Made by a program: the position numbers and the translations under genes. Below the pieces are notes generated by a model. It saw only the letters and a program-made list of their open reading frames with translations, was not told the origin of the DNA and searched no databases. From Streptomyces sp. Ru72 (GTDB taxonomy: Bacteria > Actinomycetota > Actinomycetes > Streptomycetales > Streptomycetaceae), in NCBI RefSeq assembly GCF_002920635.1, contig NZ_PQSR01000003.1:62001-126000 (forward strand): 64,000 nucleotides of DNA, given 5' to 3'. This document shows, one piece after another, positions 9,301-14,900 of this stretch (positions are counted from its first letter, which is position 1; every line of letters begins with the position of its first letter).

Positions 9301-11006
9301 ACTGGTTCTCGTTCATCAAGAAGGCCGTCAAGAAGGTCACCAAGAAGGTCAAGAAGGCCGCGAAGTCGGCCTGGAAGAAGACCAAGAGCGCGGTCAAGCA
9401 CGCCGCCAAGGCCGTCCGCAAGGCCGCCAAGAAGATCAAGAAGGCGGCCAAGAAGGTGGTCCACAAGGCCCGCCGGGCGGTCCGCAAGGCCGTGCACTAT
9501 GTGCACGACAGCGTCAAAAAGATCAAGAGATACGTCAAACGCACCTATAAACGCGTCAAGAAGTACGCCCACAAGGTCGTCCAGCACGTCAAGAAGACGG
9601 TGCGGAAGGTCGCCAAGGCGGTCAAACACGGAGTGGCCAAGGCGGTCAAGGCGGCGAAGAAGGCCGTCAAGAAGATCGGCAGAGGCGTCAAGAAGGCGGC
9701 CAAGGCCACGGCCAACTATGTGAAGAAGCACGCCGCGACCATCGTCTCGGTGGGCGTGGGAGTCGCGGTCTTCGCGGGCTGCACCGCCGCCAGCTGGGGC
9801 GTCGGAGCGGTCGGCTGTGCGGCCCTGGCCGGCGCCGCCGCCAACGCGGTCGGCTACATGATGAGCGACGGTCCGAAGTCCGTCGGGGGCTTCCTCGGCG
9901 CGACCGCCATCGGCGGCCTCACGGGCGCCCTGGGCGGTGCGGCCGGCGGCGCGGCCTCCGGCGCGGTGGGCCGCCTGCTCGCCGGCGTCGGCGGCAAGGT
10001 GCTCCAGGGCGCGGCGATGGGCGCCGCGGGCGGCGCGGCGGAAGGCGCGGTCGGCTACGGCATCTCCTGCGCGGCGAGCGAGGAGGGCTGCAGCGCGAGC
10101 GGCGCGGCCAAGGCGACGGCCCTGGGCGCCGCCAGCGGCGGCGTCTTCGGCGCGGCGGCCAGCAAGTACGGGCCGAAGACGAAGCAGCAGCCGGAGTCCG
10201 AAGGCCAGTCACGCCCGGGCGGCTGCCCGACCAAGCACAGCTTCACCGGCCTGACCGGTGTGCTGATGGCGGCCGGCACGGTCAAGCCGATCTCCCAGGT
10301 CAAGGCCGGGGATTACGTCCTCACGGCCGAGCCCGGCAAGAAGAAGAAGGAGAAGCACCGGGTCAAGGACGTGATCGTCACCAAGACCGACCGCGACTAC
10401 GTCGATGTCGTCGTGGCCACGAAGGCCGGTCCGAAGACGATCCAGACCACCAAGCACCACCAGTTCTACGAGGTGAGCCGCAACGCCTGGACCCAGGCCG
10501 GCAACCTCAAGGCGGGCCAGAAGCTCCAGAACGGGGACGGTGCTCTGACCGAGATCGTCGAGGTCAAGGCGTACAGGGCGCAACGCGTCACGTATGACCT
10601 GAGCATCGAGGACCTGCACACGTACCATGTGGTGGCCGGATCGGTTGCGGTTCTCGTCCATAACGTGGACGAGAATGACCTCTGCAAGTTGACTCTCGGG
10701 CCGGCCCTGAGAGGGCAGAGGGCAGAGGGAGTCACTGCCGAGCGCGGAGACACCGTGCTTGCCCACGAGCAGAGAATGGTCAACGAATCCGGCGACCGAA
10801 ATGGCTGCGCCGCTTGCGGTGCCAAGAAATCGGGTTACGCCGATGGACACTGGACCGGTGACCATAATCCGCCGAACAAGCTCGCCCCCGATGGTCCGTG
10901 GACTCTGTATCCCCACTGCAAGGCATGTTCCAAACAACAAGGCGGAATTGTGCGCAGTCTTCTCAAGGAGTATTATGATTTCCCCGTGTGGAAACCAAAA
11001 CAGTAG
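321..11006 (+). CDS. Giant secreted RHS/YD-repeat polymorphic toxin with LamG domains, Hint module and CxxC/DH C-terminal toxin
   Basis: 3561 residues. The ATG is preceded by AAGG at 311-314. Order: a signal peptide (residues 1 to about 44, ending near AEA); a DNRLRE-like stalk (about 375-555); three LamG-type domains (about 900-1140, 1190-1415, 1930-2145) between many YD repeats; the RHS core closing near ARWYSPQTGQFNSRD (about 2950-2995); a lysine-rich segment (about 2998-3135); a Gly/Ala-rich hydrophobic segment; and a Hint module (about 3300-3448) ending LVHN. The last 113 residues start at V3449. They hold C3496/C3499, D3514-H3515 and C3533/C3536, which suggests a zinc-bound treble-clef (HNH-like) nuclease. 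RHS proteins normally form a shell around such a tip. Toxin chemistry is inferred. The 3' end has visibly lower GC than the rest, as when toxin tips are exchanged. Confidence 0.93.
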   Translation: MRVRWVRSPRMFPPGGTGRRRARVTALSVLVSLSFMLTTETAEATGATLSPLSMPEWSLSGLWKWATESPLDTPDQEGGTARGKSHRASTAATSADRGVGHKPGKGKGELDPYKRPADPAETATTGPAAGTAKSFDLRTSKRNAKKSTATSDYYVNADGSVTIRHYSGRSNYKADDGSWKPIDTDLVKGEDGRFEQKANSLDVAFAPNAADEQLASVDFGAGRSLAYALRGAHKAAATEDEGGRVVYNDVLPETDVQLVPIADGFKENLVLRSRDAAGSWVFPLDAKGLTPRLAEDGDVEFTDADGKVTATIPHAYMEDSRIDRHSGEGTRSGKVSYELTTVDGEPALRMTADRAWLDDPKRVYPVTVDPTTVLASETTYVQNDYSANRSAENQIKVGSYDAGTTKANSFLQFSSLGSTLAGQKVSAATLNVWALWSSTCQPESFSVYPVTQSWSPTTTTTYPGPSYGSAIGTATPDPGASCTNNTGSAGVGVKMPVTLSTSWFTQVATGGANYGLAMAAPTGDNLHWKKFHSDESATASWRPSLDLTYAPNTKPQVNAQYPPENFQANTLQPELLVYASDADKWPNAALTYTFEVYDADSTSTTPVATSGAVSKSSWKIPAGKLTWSKNYVWYVGVSDGYDEVTYSSRFATAVPQPPVTSGLAQNTDGHDFDPSEANYTTDDSDADVEVVGPSLEIDRSYNSIDPRIDSAFGAGWSTVVDMKAAEVKDPSGTVTSVVVTYPGGEQVAFGRNSDGTFQPPLGRYARLQSVTGGYTLTDKDFTEYAFKQPTAKAGTYAISGIKDYAGRTETFQYNASKQLTKITNETSKRSLGLTWSTPAGATAAHVETVFTDPSTAGDSNTVQTWQYGYSGDQLTKVCPPADSAHCTTYTYATGNHYRTTVLDADPYAYWRLGEAAGATVANDTVDTNQGRYNGLYHNVTLGSSSLLAGSTQKTATFNGTTSYVEMPAAPGATPSYMTVSLWFKTTTAGGVLFYYGDKPLSDTDPVNNTTKNTPAVYVGTDGKLRGCLAMSPSCSPNIVSGATVTDGQWHNAVLTGQATSQTLYLDGVAQGSLSGTINDWNQPYISLGAGVNTQGWPAMNPNDRLGHYTGQMAEVAIYSEPLDPSVITAQYQAAKRSAGLLSKITTPGLKTQSQVVYSTTDDLVTQATDGDGGTWKLNPPTVTGSSQVYRSAVMGSAPSGYWRLADTQGAPQAANEIHTGFGTYNTVTQGVTGPFGTGDVTAASFNGTSSYAEIPFTPWHGSASRAVELWFKTAKPGVILSDQSQAPTGTTPSGTWNPLLYVGADNKLHGHWWSTAGTGGTAFGTTGTVTDNQWHHAVLSASGTTQTMYLDGAKVADFSGQTADQSNTRTFVGAGYAKSWYQSPGDASFFTGSIAEVAAYDHAVGEDEVERHWSAYKASSGVAPVRTVTLTDPTDKTLTYVYDAEMGNRQLAVIDTEGKRTTYGYDTGGFLRTVTDANGNRSITGHDVRGNTVSQTDCQDTTANKCATEYYTYYPDATTAFPPMDPRNDLLLTERDARSASATDNTYLTSYTYDTGGNLLSVTGPPVAGHPNGRTATTTYTTSSTPAAEGGTAVAPAGLVDTVTTPGGKTTKHVYYADGDLASVTDANGAKVTYTYDNLGRKISQKEISDANPGGLTTSWTYDKNDQVVTETAPAVTNRVTGAVHQAKTTTVYDYDGNVTSQTVADVSGGDASRTTSMTYDAYNRLATRTDPGGDVTSFEYDVYGNKVKETDPDGNVNTYTYDGEGRPLTTSLLDYTGDPNNPSAPTTLVQESRAYDPAGRLASITDAMGWVTEYTYTDDGLAATVTRKDPANGKQFVEESNTYDMAGNLIKQVTNDGRTTTTFTVDADDRVTSSVLDPTGVNRSTKVSYDPDDNVVSETETDPATGDVNTTDTLYDNLGNVTRTVEHDGSTAPVARWKLSETSGLAADDSSGGNRKVTLGSAVTRSTEKGGSAVFNGTANAYGQADGPAVNTSGSFTVSAWVKLGSTGANSTFLAQDGKVASGFQLYYSTAYGWTFNRHGSDTSGASTIRTYSGTSAVTSGTWTHLTGVYDQATASLKLYVNGSQSGTTTAFTSPWEATGPLQIGRRLYNGTYAENANGSIADVQVYGEALTASQVSSLYNGTLPAAGSSIRSTTWKLDQRGLPTSMTDPNGNTTDYGYDEAAQQTTVTEPVVNAETNGGAATAVRPISMTGYNTFGEVTETSDPNGNVTVTAYDAEGQETSTRLPDYTPPGSTTPITATSWNEYNDLGQVTAEVDALGNRTTYTYTQLGDLASVTEPGGDKTTFVYDTNGDLLSTTRPNGAREESTWDYLGNELTSTEIVRQPTQRAYTAINEYDAPGGDLSRRVSPTGVSESYKYNALGEVTEVTDPAGNVSTFTYDMDGQVLTAKDPDGTSTKNTYDGFGRLVTTQDLDALGGVLRTSRSTYDRAGNPLSVTDYRGHTTTFTVDPTGLVTKAVEPVSATESITTTYGYDAAGNRTRFTDGRGNPFITTYNTWGLPESLIEPSTPAHPDLADRTFATVYDANGRVKEQRSPGGVVVTNEYDAKSRLTKTTGTGAEAATVDHTYAYDSDDRVTAVAGAGTDLNTFTYDDRGLLLSASGPSGSSSFAYNGDGAMTSRTDASGTTTYGYDTAGRLKTVDDGATGSKLTYTYDVNNNVKQVDYGTAKSKREFSYDALERITNDKLTSPTGKVLASISYGWDENDNLTSKTTTGVTGASSNTYTYDWANRLTSWNNGTTTEVYGYDASGNRTRVGGDTYTYDARNRLTSDGHNTYAYTARGTLKTITDESGVQTSLKADAFNRVINEGDRTYTYDGLDRVLNAKDATGADVFSFKYSGAGNDVASDGVTSYSRDADGSLLGVKTAVSSVLALTDIHDDVVAQFTDSAEALTGSATYTPFGKTSSSAGMLGNLGYQSGWTDPQTAKVNMAARWYSPQTGQFNSRDTVGNDPLPDSVNANQYAYANDNPMTGTDPTGHWFSFIKKAVKKVTKKVKKAAKSAWKKTKSAVKHAAKAVRKAAKKIKKAAKKVVHKARRAVRKAVHYVHDSVKKIKRYVKRTYKRVKKYAHKVVQHVKKTVRKVAKAVKHGVAKAVKAAKKAVKKIGRGVKKAAKATANYVKKHAATIVSVGVGVAVFAGCTAASWGVGAVGCAALAGAAANAVGYMMSDGPKSVGGFLGATAIGGLTGALGGAAGGAASGAVGRLLAGVGGKVLQGAAMGAAGGAAEGAVGYGISCAASEEGCSASGAAKATALGAASGGVFGAAASKYGPKTKQQPESEGQSRPGGCPTKHSFTGLTGVLMAAGTVKPISQVKAGDYVLTAEPGKKKKEKHRVKDVIVTKTDRDYVDVVVATKAGPKTIQTTKHHQFYEVSRNAWTQAGNLKAGQKLQNGDGALTEIVEVKAYRAQRVTYDLSIEDLHTYHVVAGSVAVLVHNVDENDLCKLTLGPALRGQRAEGVTAERGDTVLAHEQRMVNESGDRNGCAACGAKKSGYADGHWTGDHNPPNKLAPDGPWTLYPHCKACSKQQGGIVRSLLKEYYDFPVWKPKQ

Positions 11007-11015
11007 GTGACCTCT

Positions 11016-11408
11016 ATGATGCTCTTCGCCTCGTGTACGACGAGATTTTCGCACGGTCTTGTCATTGCTGCCGCCCCCGGGAGCGTCGATACGCATGAAA
11101 GCTGGGACCCTGCGACCGACATAGTGCACGGTGGTGCGGACTCCTTGTACATCTCGGTCCGGCAGGCTGCCAGCGGTCCGGCATCAGTGCAGTGTGTACA
11201 AGGGCCGTACCAGCCGAGTGGCAAAGTTCTCGTGTACTCCGGGGAGATAACCCTCCCTCGGGCGTCGATCGAAATTTCGGATCCGAATGAAGCAGTGAAG
11301 ATGCTGATTCCGGTTCCAAATGTGGAAAATCACGTCGACGTCTATGGAGACGGTACCGATGAGCCTGACGAGGTAGTGATCGTTCTGACCGGCGACGAAT
11401 CGTGGTGA
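11016..11408 (+). CDS. Candidate immunity protein for the RHS toxin
   Basis: 130 residues, acidic (rich in D and E near the C-terminus), with no family I recognise. An upstream GTG at 11007 is in frame. I chose ATG 11016 because AGGTGA (11005-11010) overlaps the toxin stop codon and lies 5 bases before it, which implies translational coupling. Position directly after the variable toxin tip, small size, acidity and lower GC than the surrounding genome are the standard picture of an immunity gene. A 14-bp terminator hairpin follows about 40 bases later, so toxin and immunity would end on one transcript. The function is inferred from context only. Confidence 0.65.
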   Translation: MMLFASCTTRFSHGLVIAAAPGSVDTHESWDPATDIVHGGADSLYISVRQAASGPASVQCVQGPYQPSGKVLVYSGEITLPRASIEISDPNEAVKMLIPVPNVENHVDVYGDGTDEPDEVVIVLTGDESW

Positions 11409-11450
11409 TCTGCGACCGCTGACGACGATACGTCGGTTCGGTAGGGCAGT

Positions 11451-11495
11451 GGGCGTCATGCTGATGTGGTGTCAGCATGACGCCCTTCGCTTTTC
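11451..11495 (+). terminator. Terminator after the toxin-immunity pair
   Basis: A perfect 14-bp inverted repeat (11451-11464 with 11472-11485, 7-base loop) starts GGGCGTCATG and is followed by TTCGCTTTTC. Its position just after the small gene fits a rho-independent terminator. Confidence 0.8.
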
Positions 11496-11589
11496 GATAC
11501 GGCTGCCCTTTTGGGGCCAAGACGGGCTGGGTCACTGAAATGCGTCTCCGGCCACCGACCACCGGGGGAACGGGCCGGGGAAACGGTGG

Positions 11590-12747
11590 ATGATCAGACA
11601 CGTCATCCGTTCGCACGCCGATCCGAAAGCACGCAGACCCATGCCCCTCATGCTCCAGTACATCCTCACCGCCCTGGGCGTCCCCGTGCTGATCTGGGCC
11701 GCCTGGAGCACAGCCCGGCTGGCCCGCGCCAACCGCAAGGGCACGGCCGGGATCCACATCGCCGCCTACGTGCTGCTGTCGCGTGAGGAGTTGGACCCTA
11801 CGCGGGGCGGGCCGCCCGAGCCGGAGGTGGCCGACGCCGTGCGGGCGGTTCGAGCGGGGGACTGGCGACCGGGTGCCGCCCTCCTTGCCGCGGCGGGCCA
11901 GGACTGGGACCTGCGCTGGCACCGGCTCTCGGCGCTCGCCTCCGCCGCCGCCCAGGACGAGCGGTGGCTGAGCGACTGGCGGGCGGAGCGACCCGACGAC
12001 CCCGACGCGGCGGCCGTGTACGCGGAGGCGTTGCTCTACCGTGCCTGGGACGCCCGCGGCGAGGGCTGGGCCAAGGACACCCCCGCCGAGCGGATGACCC
12101 GGTTCCAGCAGATGCTGCCGGCCTCCCTGCACGCCGCCCAGGCCGCTGCCACGCTCGCGCCGGACGACCCGTCGCCCTGGGTCACGATGGTCACCGCGGC
12201 CCGGGGACTCGCCCTGCCGCACGAGGAGTTCCGCCGCCTGTGGGGCGAGCTGACGGCCCGCGCCCCCCACCACTTCTACGGCCACCTCAGCGCCCTCCAG
12301 TACTGGTGCGCCAAGTGGTGCGGCTCGGACCGTCTGGCGAACCGCTTCGCGCAGGAGGCCGCAGCTTCGGCCCCACCGCAGTCACTCCTGTCGGTGCTGC
12401 CGCTGGAGGCCGCCTTCGAGCGCGCCCTGCAGGGCCCGGGCCCGGTGCCGCTCGCCGGCCGCCACACCAGGTCCGAGCTGGACGCCGTCCGTGCCGCGCT
12501 GGCCGCCGCCCCCGCCGGCGACCCGCGCGCACCCCTGGTCCGCCACCGCCTCGCCGCGGCCCTGACCTTGGCCGGGAAGGGCAGCGAGGCCCTGGACCAC
12601 TTCCGGCTCCTGGAACCGTTCGTGGGCGCCGAGCCCTGGACGTACCACCCGAACCCCGTGGCCGCGTACGACCGCGCCCGCGCCCTGGCCATCCTGCGCT
12701 CCGGCAAGCGGGCGGTGGCGGCAGGGCAGCCTGTTGGCCGACGGTGA
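11590..12747 (+). CDS. DUF4034-like TPR-type protein with an N-terminal membrane anchor
   Basis: 385 residues. ATG 11590 has GGGGAAA 6 bases upstream. ATG 11641 is an alternative that would place the hydrophobic stretch (MLQYILTALGVPVLIWAAW) at the very N-terminus. After this single membrane segment the protein is helical, with TPR-like blocks. It shares the block APHHFYGHLSAL...KWCGS with the paralogue at 13904, where the same region reads HPHHLTAQGRLL...KWSGS. I read this as the DUF4034 family, from memory. Function is unknown. A paralogue and a membrane M16-like peptidase lie just downstream. Confidence 0.75.
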   Translation: MIRHVIRSHADPKARRPMPLMLQYILTALGVPVLIWAAWSTARLARANRKGTAGIHIAAYVLLSREELDPTRGGPPEPEVADAVRAVRAGDWRPGAALLAAAGQDWDLRWHRLSALASAAAQDERWLSDWRAERPDDPDAAAVYAEALLYRAWDARGEGWAKDTPAERMTRFQQMLPASLHAAQAAATLAPDDPSPWVTMVTAARGLALPHEEFRRLWGELTARAPHHFYGHLSALQYWCAKWCGSDRLANRFAQEAAASAPPQSLLSVLPLEAAFERALQGPGPVPLAGRHTRSELDAVRAALAAAPAGDPRAPLVRHRLAAALTLAGKGSEALDHFRLLEPFVGAEPWTYHPNPVAAYDRARALAILRSGKRAVAAGQPVGRR

Positions 12748-12899
12748 AGATCAACCTGTAAAGCAGTTCTCAAAACGCAAAGGGGCGATCAAGGCCGACC
12801 CGGACAGGTTCATCGAGGACCGGTCAAGACCAGGGCAAGATACGCCTGAGAGGCATGATCATGCGTGCTGCTGGTGTTAGGTGACCTTAGGGAGCGTAG

Positions 12900-13286
12900 G
12901 TGCAGGATTCCGAATTCAGCGCACCCAGGACCCTGCTGCTCGAGGTGTTCGCCGAGAAAGTAAAGAGCACACTCGCGCAAGCCGGCATCGGGATCTCCGC
13001 CACTGCTGACCCTTCTCTCAGTGTCGGCGCTTACGTCGAAGTGGATGATGCGGGAGAAGGTCCGTTGGAGGTTTTCGTTGGTTGGCGGGTGCACGCGGAC
13101 CTTTATCGTCACTTCACCAGCCTGGAGCCCGCCAAGCTTCGGGACGATGAGCGTGTAAAGGTGAAGCGGCACGCTGAAACCGTAATGCGGCAAGCAGTGG
13201 CGTCAATCCTGGAGTTCTCTGGATTCTCTGTTCTGGAAGCGAAGGGCGAACACGCAGGGCAACTACGGGTGATCGAGCGGCCGTAG
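12900..13286 (+). CDS. Small hypothetical protein, unrecognised
   Basis: 128 residues from GTG 12900, with GGGAG a few bases upstream. The protein is soluble, with a predicted amphipathic N-terminal helix and a middle beta-rich part (VGAYVEVDDAGEGPLEVFVG). There is no signal peptide or membrane segment. Base composition is lower in GC and third positions are less biased than in neighbours, which suggests recent arrival. It stands alone between the two DUF4034-like genes and precedes the palindrome-rich gap. I do not recognise a family. It might be an orphan immunity-type gene, but nothing proves that. Confidence 0.5.
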   Translation: MQDSEFSAPRTLLLEVFAEKVKSTLAQAGIGISATADPSLSVGAYVEVDDAGEGPLEVFVGWRVHADLYRHFTSLEPAKLRDDERVKVKRHAETVMRQAVASILEFSGFSVLEAKGEHAGQLRVIERP

Positions 13287-13370
13287 TCCTCGCGGCACTC
13301 GAGAAAAGCCGCACCGATGCTCCTGCCCGAAGTGTTGTCGTGGCGCTTGACGGCAACGCTGACTGCAGCG

Positions 13371-13418
13371 GACGCCAGGAGCCCCCACCCGCGGTTCGTG
13401 GTGGGGGCTCCTGGCGTC
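13371..13418. repeat. 18-bp perfect palindrome (large hairpin)
   Basis: GACGCCAGGAGCCCCCAC (13371-13388) is perfectly inverted at 13401-13418 around a 12-base centre. It lies about 85 bases after the stop of the small gene ending at 13286. There is no T-run, so it may be a Streptomyces-style terminator or part of an extragenic palindrome. Confidence 0.7.
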
Positions 13419-13522
13419 TCCAGGTGGTGTGGTCAGTTGGGTGGGACTGTGGCCGGCGGCAAATTTGGCTGCGGTACCGGATGTTCCCGCGGCGGTCGCC
13501 TCGAGAGGTGGTGTACCGGCTG

Positions 13523-13555
13523 AACTGCGACACATCTGGGATATGTGTCGCAGTT
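13523..13555. repeat. 13-bp perfect inverted repeat in a 617-bp gene-free gap
   Basis: AACTGCGACACAT (13523-13535) is inverted exactly at 13543-13555 with a 7-base loop. The gap 13287-13903 otherwise holds only the larger palindrome at 13371 and a possible 29-codon frame at 13805. I see no other gene there. Confidence 0.65.
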
Positions 13556-13804
13556 GTGGAGTCGACTCTCCACCCGCACAGCCGCTGTGCACCACGGCCG
13601 GGCATGGCCTCGCCTGGTACTGAGGGCGAGTGGTGGGGCGTGGTCAGCGCCTGCTTGCGGACCGACCGGCACCGGGCCGGCGCCCGCCAGGGTCGTCGTC
13701 TCCACCTGTTCGCACCCAAAGAGCGAGGGCGCGGTAAGAGGACGCGCGGACAGATTCTCAGGACGGGCGGATGGTATGGAGGCTCGGTTGACAGGAGATG
13801 ACCG

Positions 13805-13894
13805 ATGAGCAGCGGATTGATCAAAACGCGGTCATGTTCCTGCCTGCTCGGACGGACATCCCCGGCGAGTCCCGTTGTCACAGGTCTCGCTTAG
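13805..13894 (+). CDS. Possible 29-residue peptide or leader frame
   Basis: ATG 13805 has AGGAG (13793-13797) 7 bases upstream, which is ideal spacing. The frame closes at TAG 13892-13894, about ten bases before the next gene. The peptide begins MSSGLIKTRSCS and ends VVTGLA. The well-placed ribosome site is the only support. It could be a leader peptide or chance. Confidence 0.2.
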   Translation: MSSGLIKTRSCSCLLGRTSPASPVVTGLA

Positions 13895-13897
13895 TAT
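13892..13897 (+). promoter_or_regulatory. Candidate -10 box for leaderless transcription of the 13904 gene
   Basis: TAGTAT ends 6 bases before ATG 13904, and no ribosome site precedes that ATG. This matches the common Streptomyces leaderless layout. No convincing -35 is seen at normal spacing. Confidence 0.35.
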
Positions 13898-13903
13898 CCG
13901 GCC

Positions 13904-14860
13904 ATGTCGCATCCCTCCGCCCCATCCCTCCCACCCCCCGACTTCGAGGTCGCCTCCGCCTTCCCGGAGGCCGCCTGGCTGCGGCAGGCCGCCGGCGCGT
14001 GGGACTGGGCAGCCGTACGGCAGTACCTGTACGGGCTGCCGCAGGGCACGGACCGCAGCTTCGCCGTCGGTGTCCTGGCGGACGTGAAGGGCGTCGAGGA
14101 GTGGATGCGCGACATCCTCGCCGCCGCGCCCGACGACGTGCTCGCGCTCACCGTCCTCGGCAGCCGTGAGGTGAAGATCGGCTGGGAGATCCGGACGGCC
14201 GCGCCCGCCAAGCGGGTCAGCCGCGAGCAGTTCGCCGGACTGCACGCGCATCTGCGGCAGGCCGAGCAGCATCTGATCCGGGCCACCGCGCTCGACCCGT
14301 TCTTCGACGCGGCCTGGGCCTCACGCCTCACCACGGCCATGGGGCTGCAACTCGGGCAGAACGAGGCGCGGCGCCGGTACGACCGGCTGGCCGCCCACCA
14401 CCCGCACCACCTCACCGCGCAGGGCCGACTGCTCCAGCAGCTGTGCCCCAAGTGGAGTGGGAGCTGGGAGGCGGTCCACGGCTTCGCACGGGAATGCCTC
14501 GTCAGCGCGCCCGACGGGGCCATGAACGGCGGCATGGTGGCCGAGGCGCACATGGAGCACTGGCTCGCCCTGAAGGGCAACGAGCGCGAGGAGTACCTGC
14601 GGCAGGACGTTGTACGCACCGAACTCGTCGAAGCCGCCGAGCGGTCCGTGCTCCACCCGCACTTCCACCGCGGCTACGGCTGGGTCACCGTCGCCGGCTG
14701 CTTCGCCGCCCTCTTCTCCCTCACGGGGGACCTGCCCCGGGCCGCCGCCTGCTTCCGCGTACTCGGCAACCTCGCCTCCGAGTACCCCTGGGCCGACCTG
14801 GGCCGCGACGCCACCGCGGCCTACATCAAGCACCGCGACGCCGCGCTCGCCAGAGGATGA
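13904..14860 (+). CDS. DUF4034-like helical (TPR-type) cytosolic protein
   Basis: 318 residues with no signal peptide or membrane segment. It opens with a proline-rich stretch, then helical repeats. The block HPHHLTAQGRLLQQLCPKWS followed by FARE and APDG aligns with the membrane-anchored paralogue at 11590 (APHHFYGHLSAL, KWCGS, FAQE, SAPP). This supports a common DUF4034-like domain. Later repeats contain GYGWVTVAGCFAALFSLTGD and look like a TPR pair. It ends 40 bases before the M16-like gene and may share its transcript. Biochemical role unknown. Confidence 0.75.
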   Translation: MSHPSAPSLPPPDFEVASAFPEAAWLRQAAGAWDWAAVRQYLYGLPQGTDRSFAVGVLADVKGVEEWMRDILAAAPDDVLALTVLGSREVKIGWEIRTAAPAKRVSREQFAGLHAHLRQAEQHLIRATALDPFFDAAWASRLTTAMGLQLGQNEARRRYDRLAAHHPHHLTAQGRLLQQLCPKWSGSWEAVHGFARECLVSAPDGAMNGGMVAEAHMEHWLALKGNEREEYLRQDVVRTELVEAAERSVLHPHFHRGYGWVTVAGCFAALFSLTGDLPRAAACFRVLGNLASEYPWADLGRDATAAYIKHRDAALARG

Positions 14861-14900
14861 CCCGGATGACCCCGACGAACACGCCGAACAGAGGCACCAG

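Noticed and set aside
3258-9731. 2157-codon open frame antisense to the RHS gene
   Set aside because: GC-rich third positions leave the opposite strand open for long stretches. The translated product is low-complexity Val/Gly/Arg/His-rich with no domain, while the plus strand encodes clear RHS repeats.
10013-10120. Gly/Ala-rich hydrophobic stretch considered as a separate membrane protein
   Set aside because: It is continuous with the RHS frame and lies between the lysine-rich block and the Hint module.
13263-13595. 110-codon minus frame across the palindromes
   Set aside because: No ribosome site, poor codon bias, and the frame simply runs through both arms of the hairpins.
13287-13903. 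Possible CRISPR array or IS remnant suggested by the palindromes
   Set aside because: No repeated spacer pattern and no transposase fragment; only two unrelated palindromes.
13798-14169. Plus-strand frame starting MTDEQRIDQ
   Set aside because: ATG abuts AGGAG with no spacing, the product becomes Arg/Pro-rich, and it overlaps the supported DUF4034-like gene in another frame.
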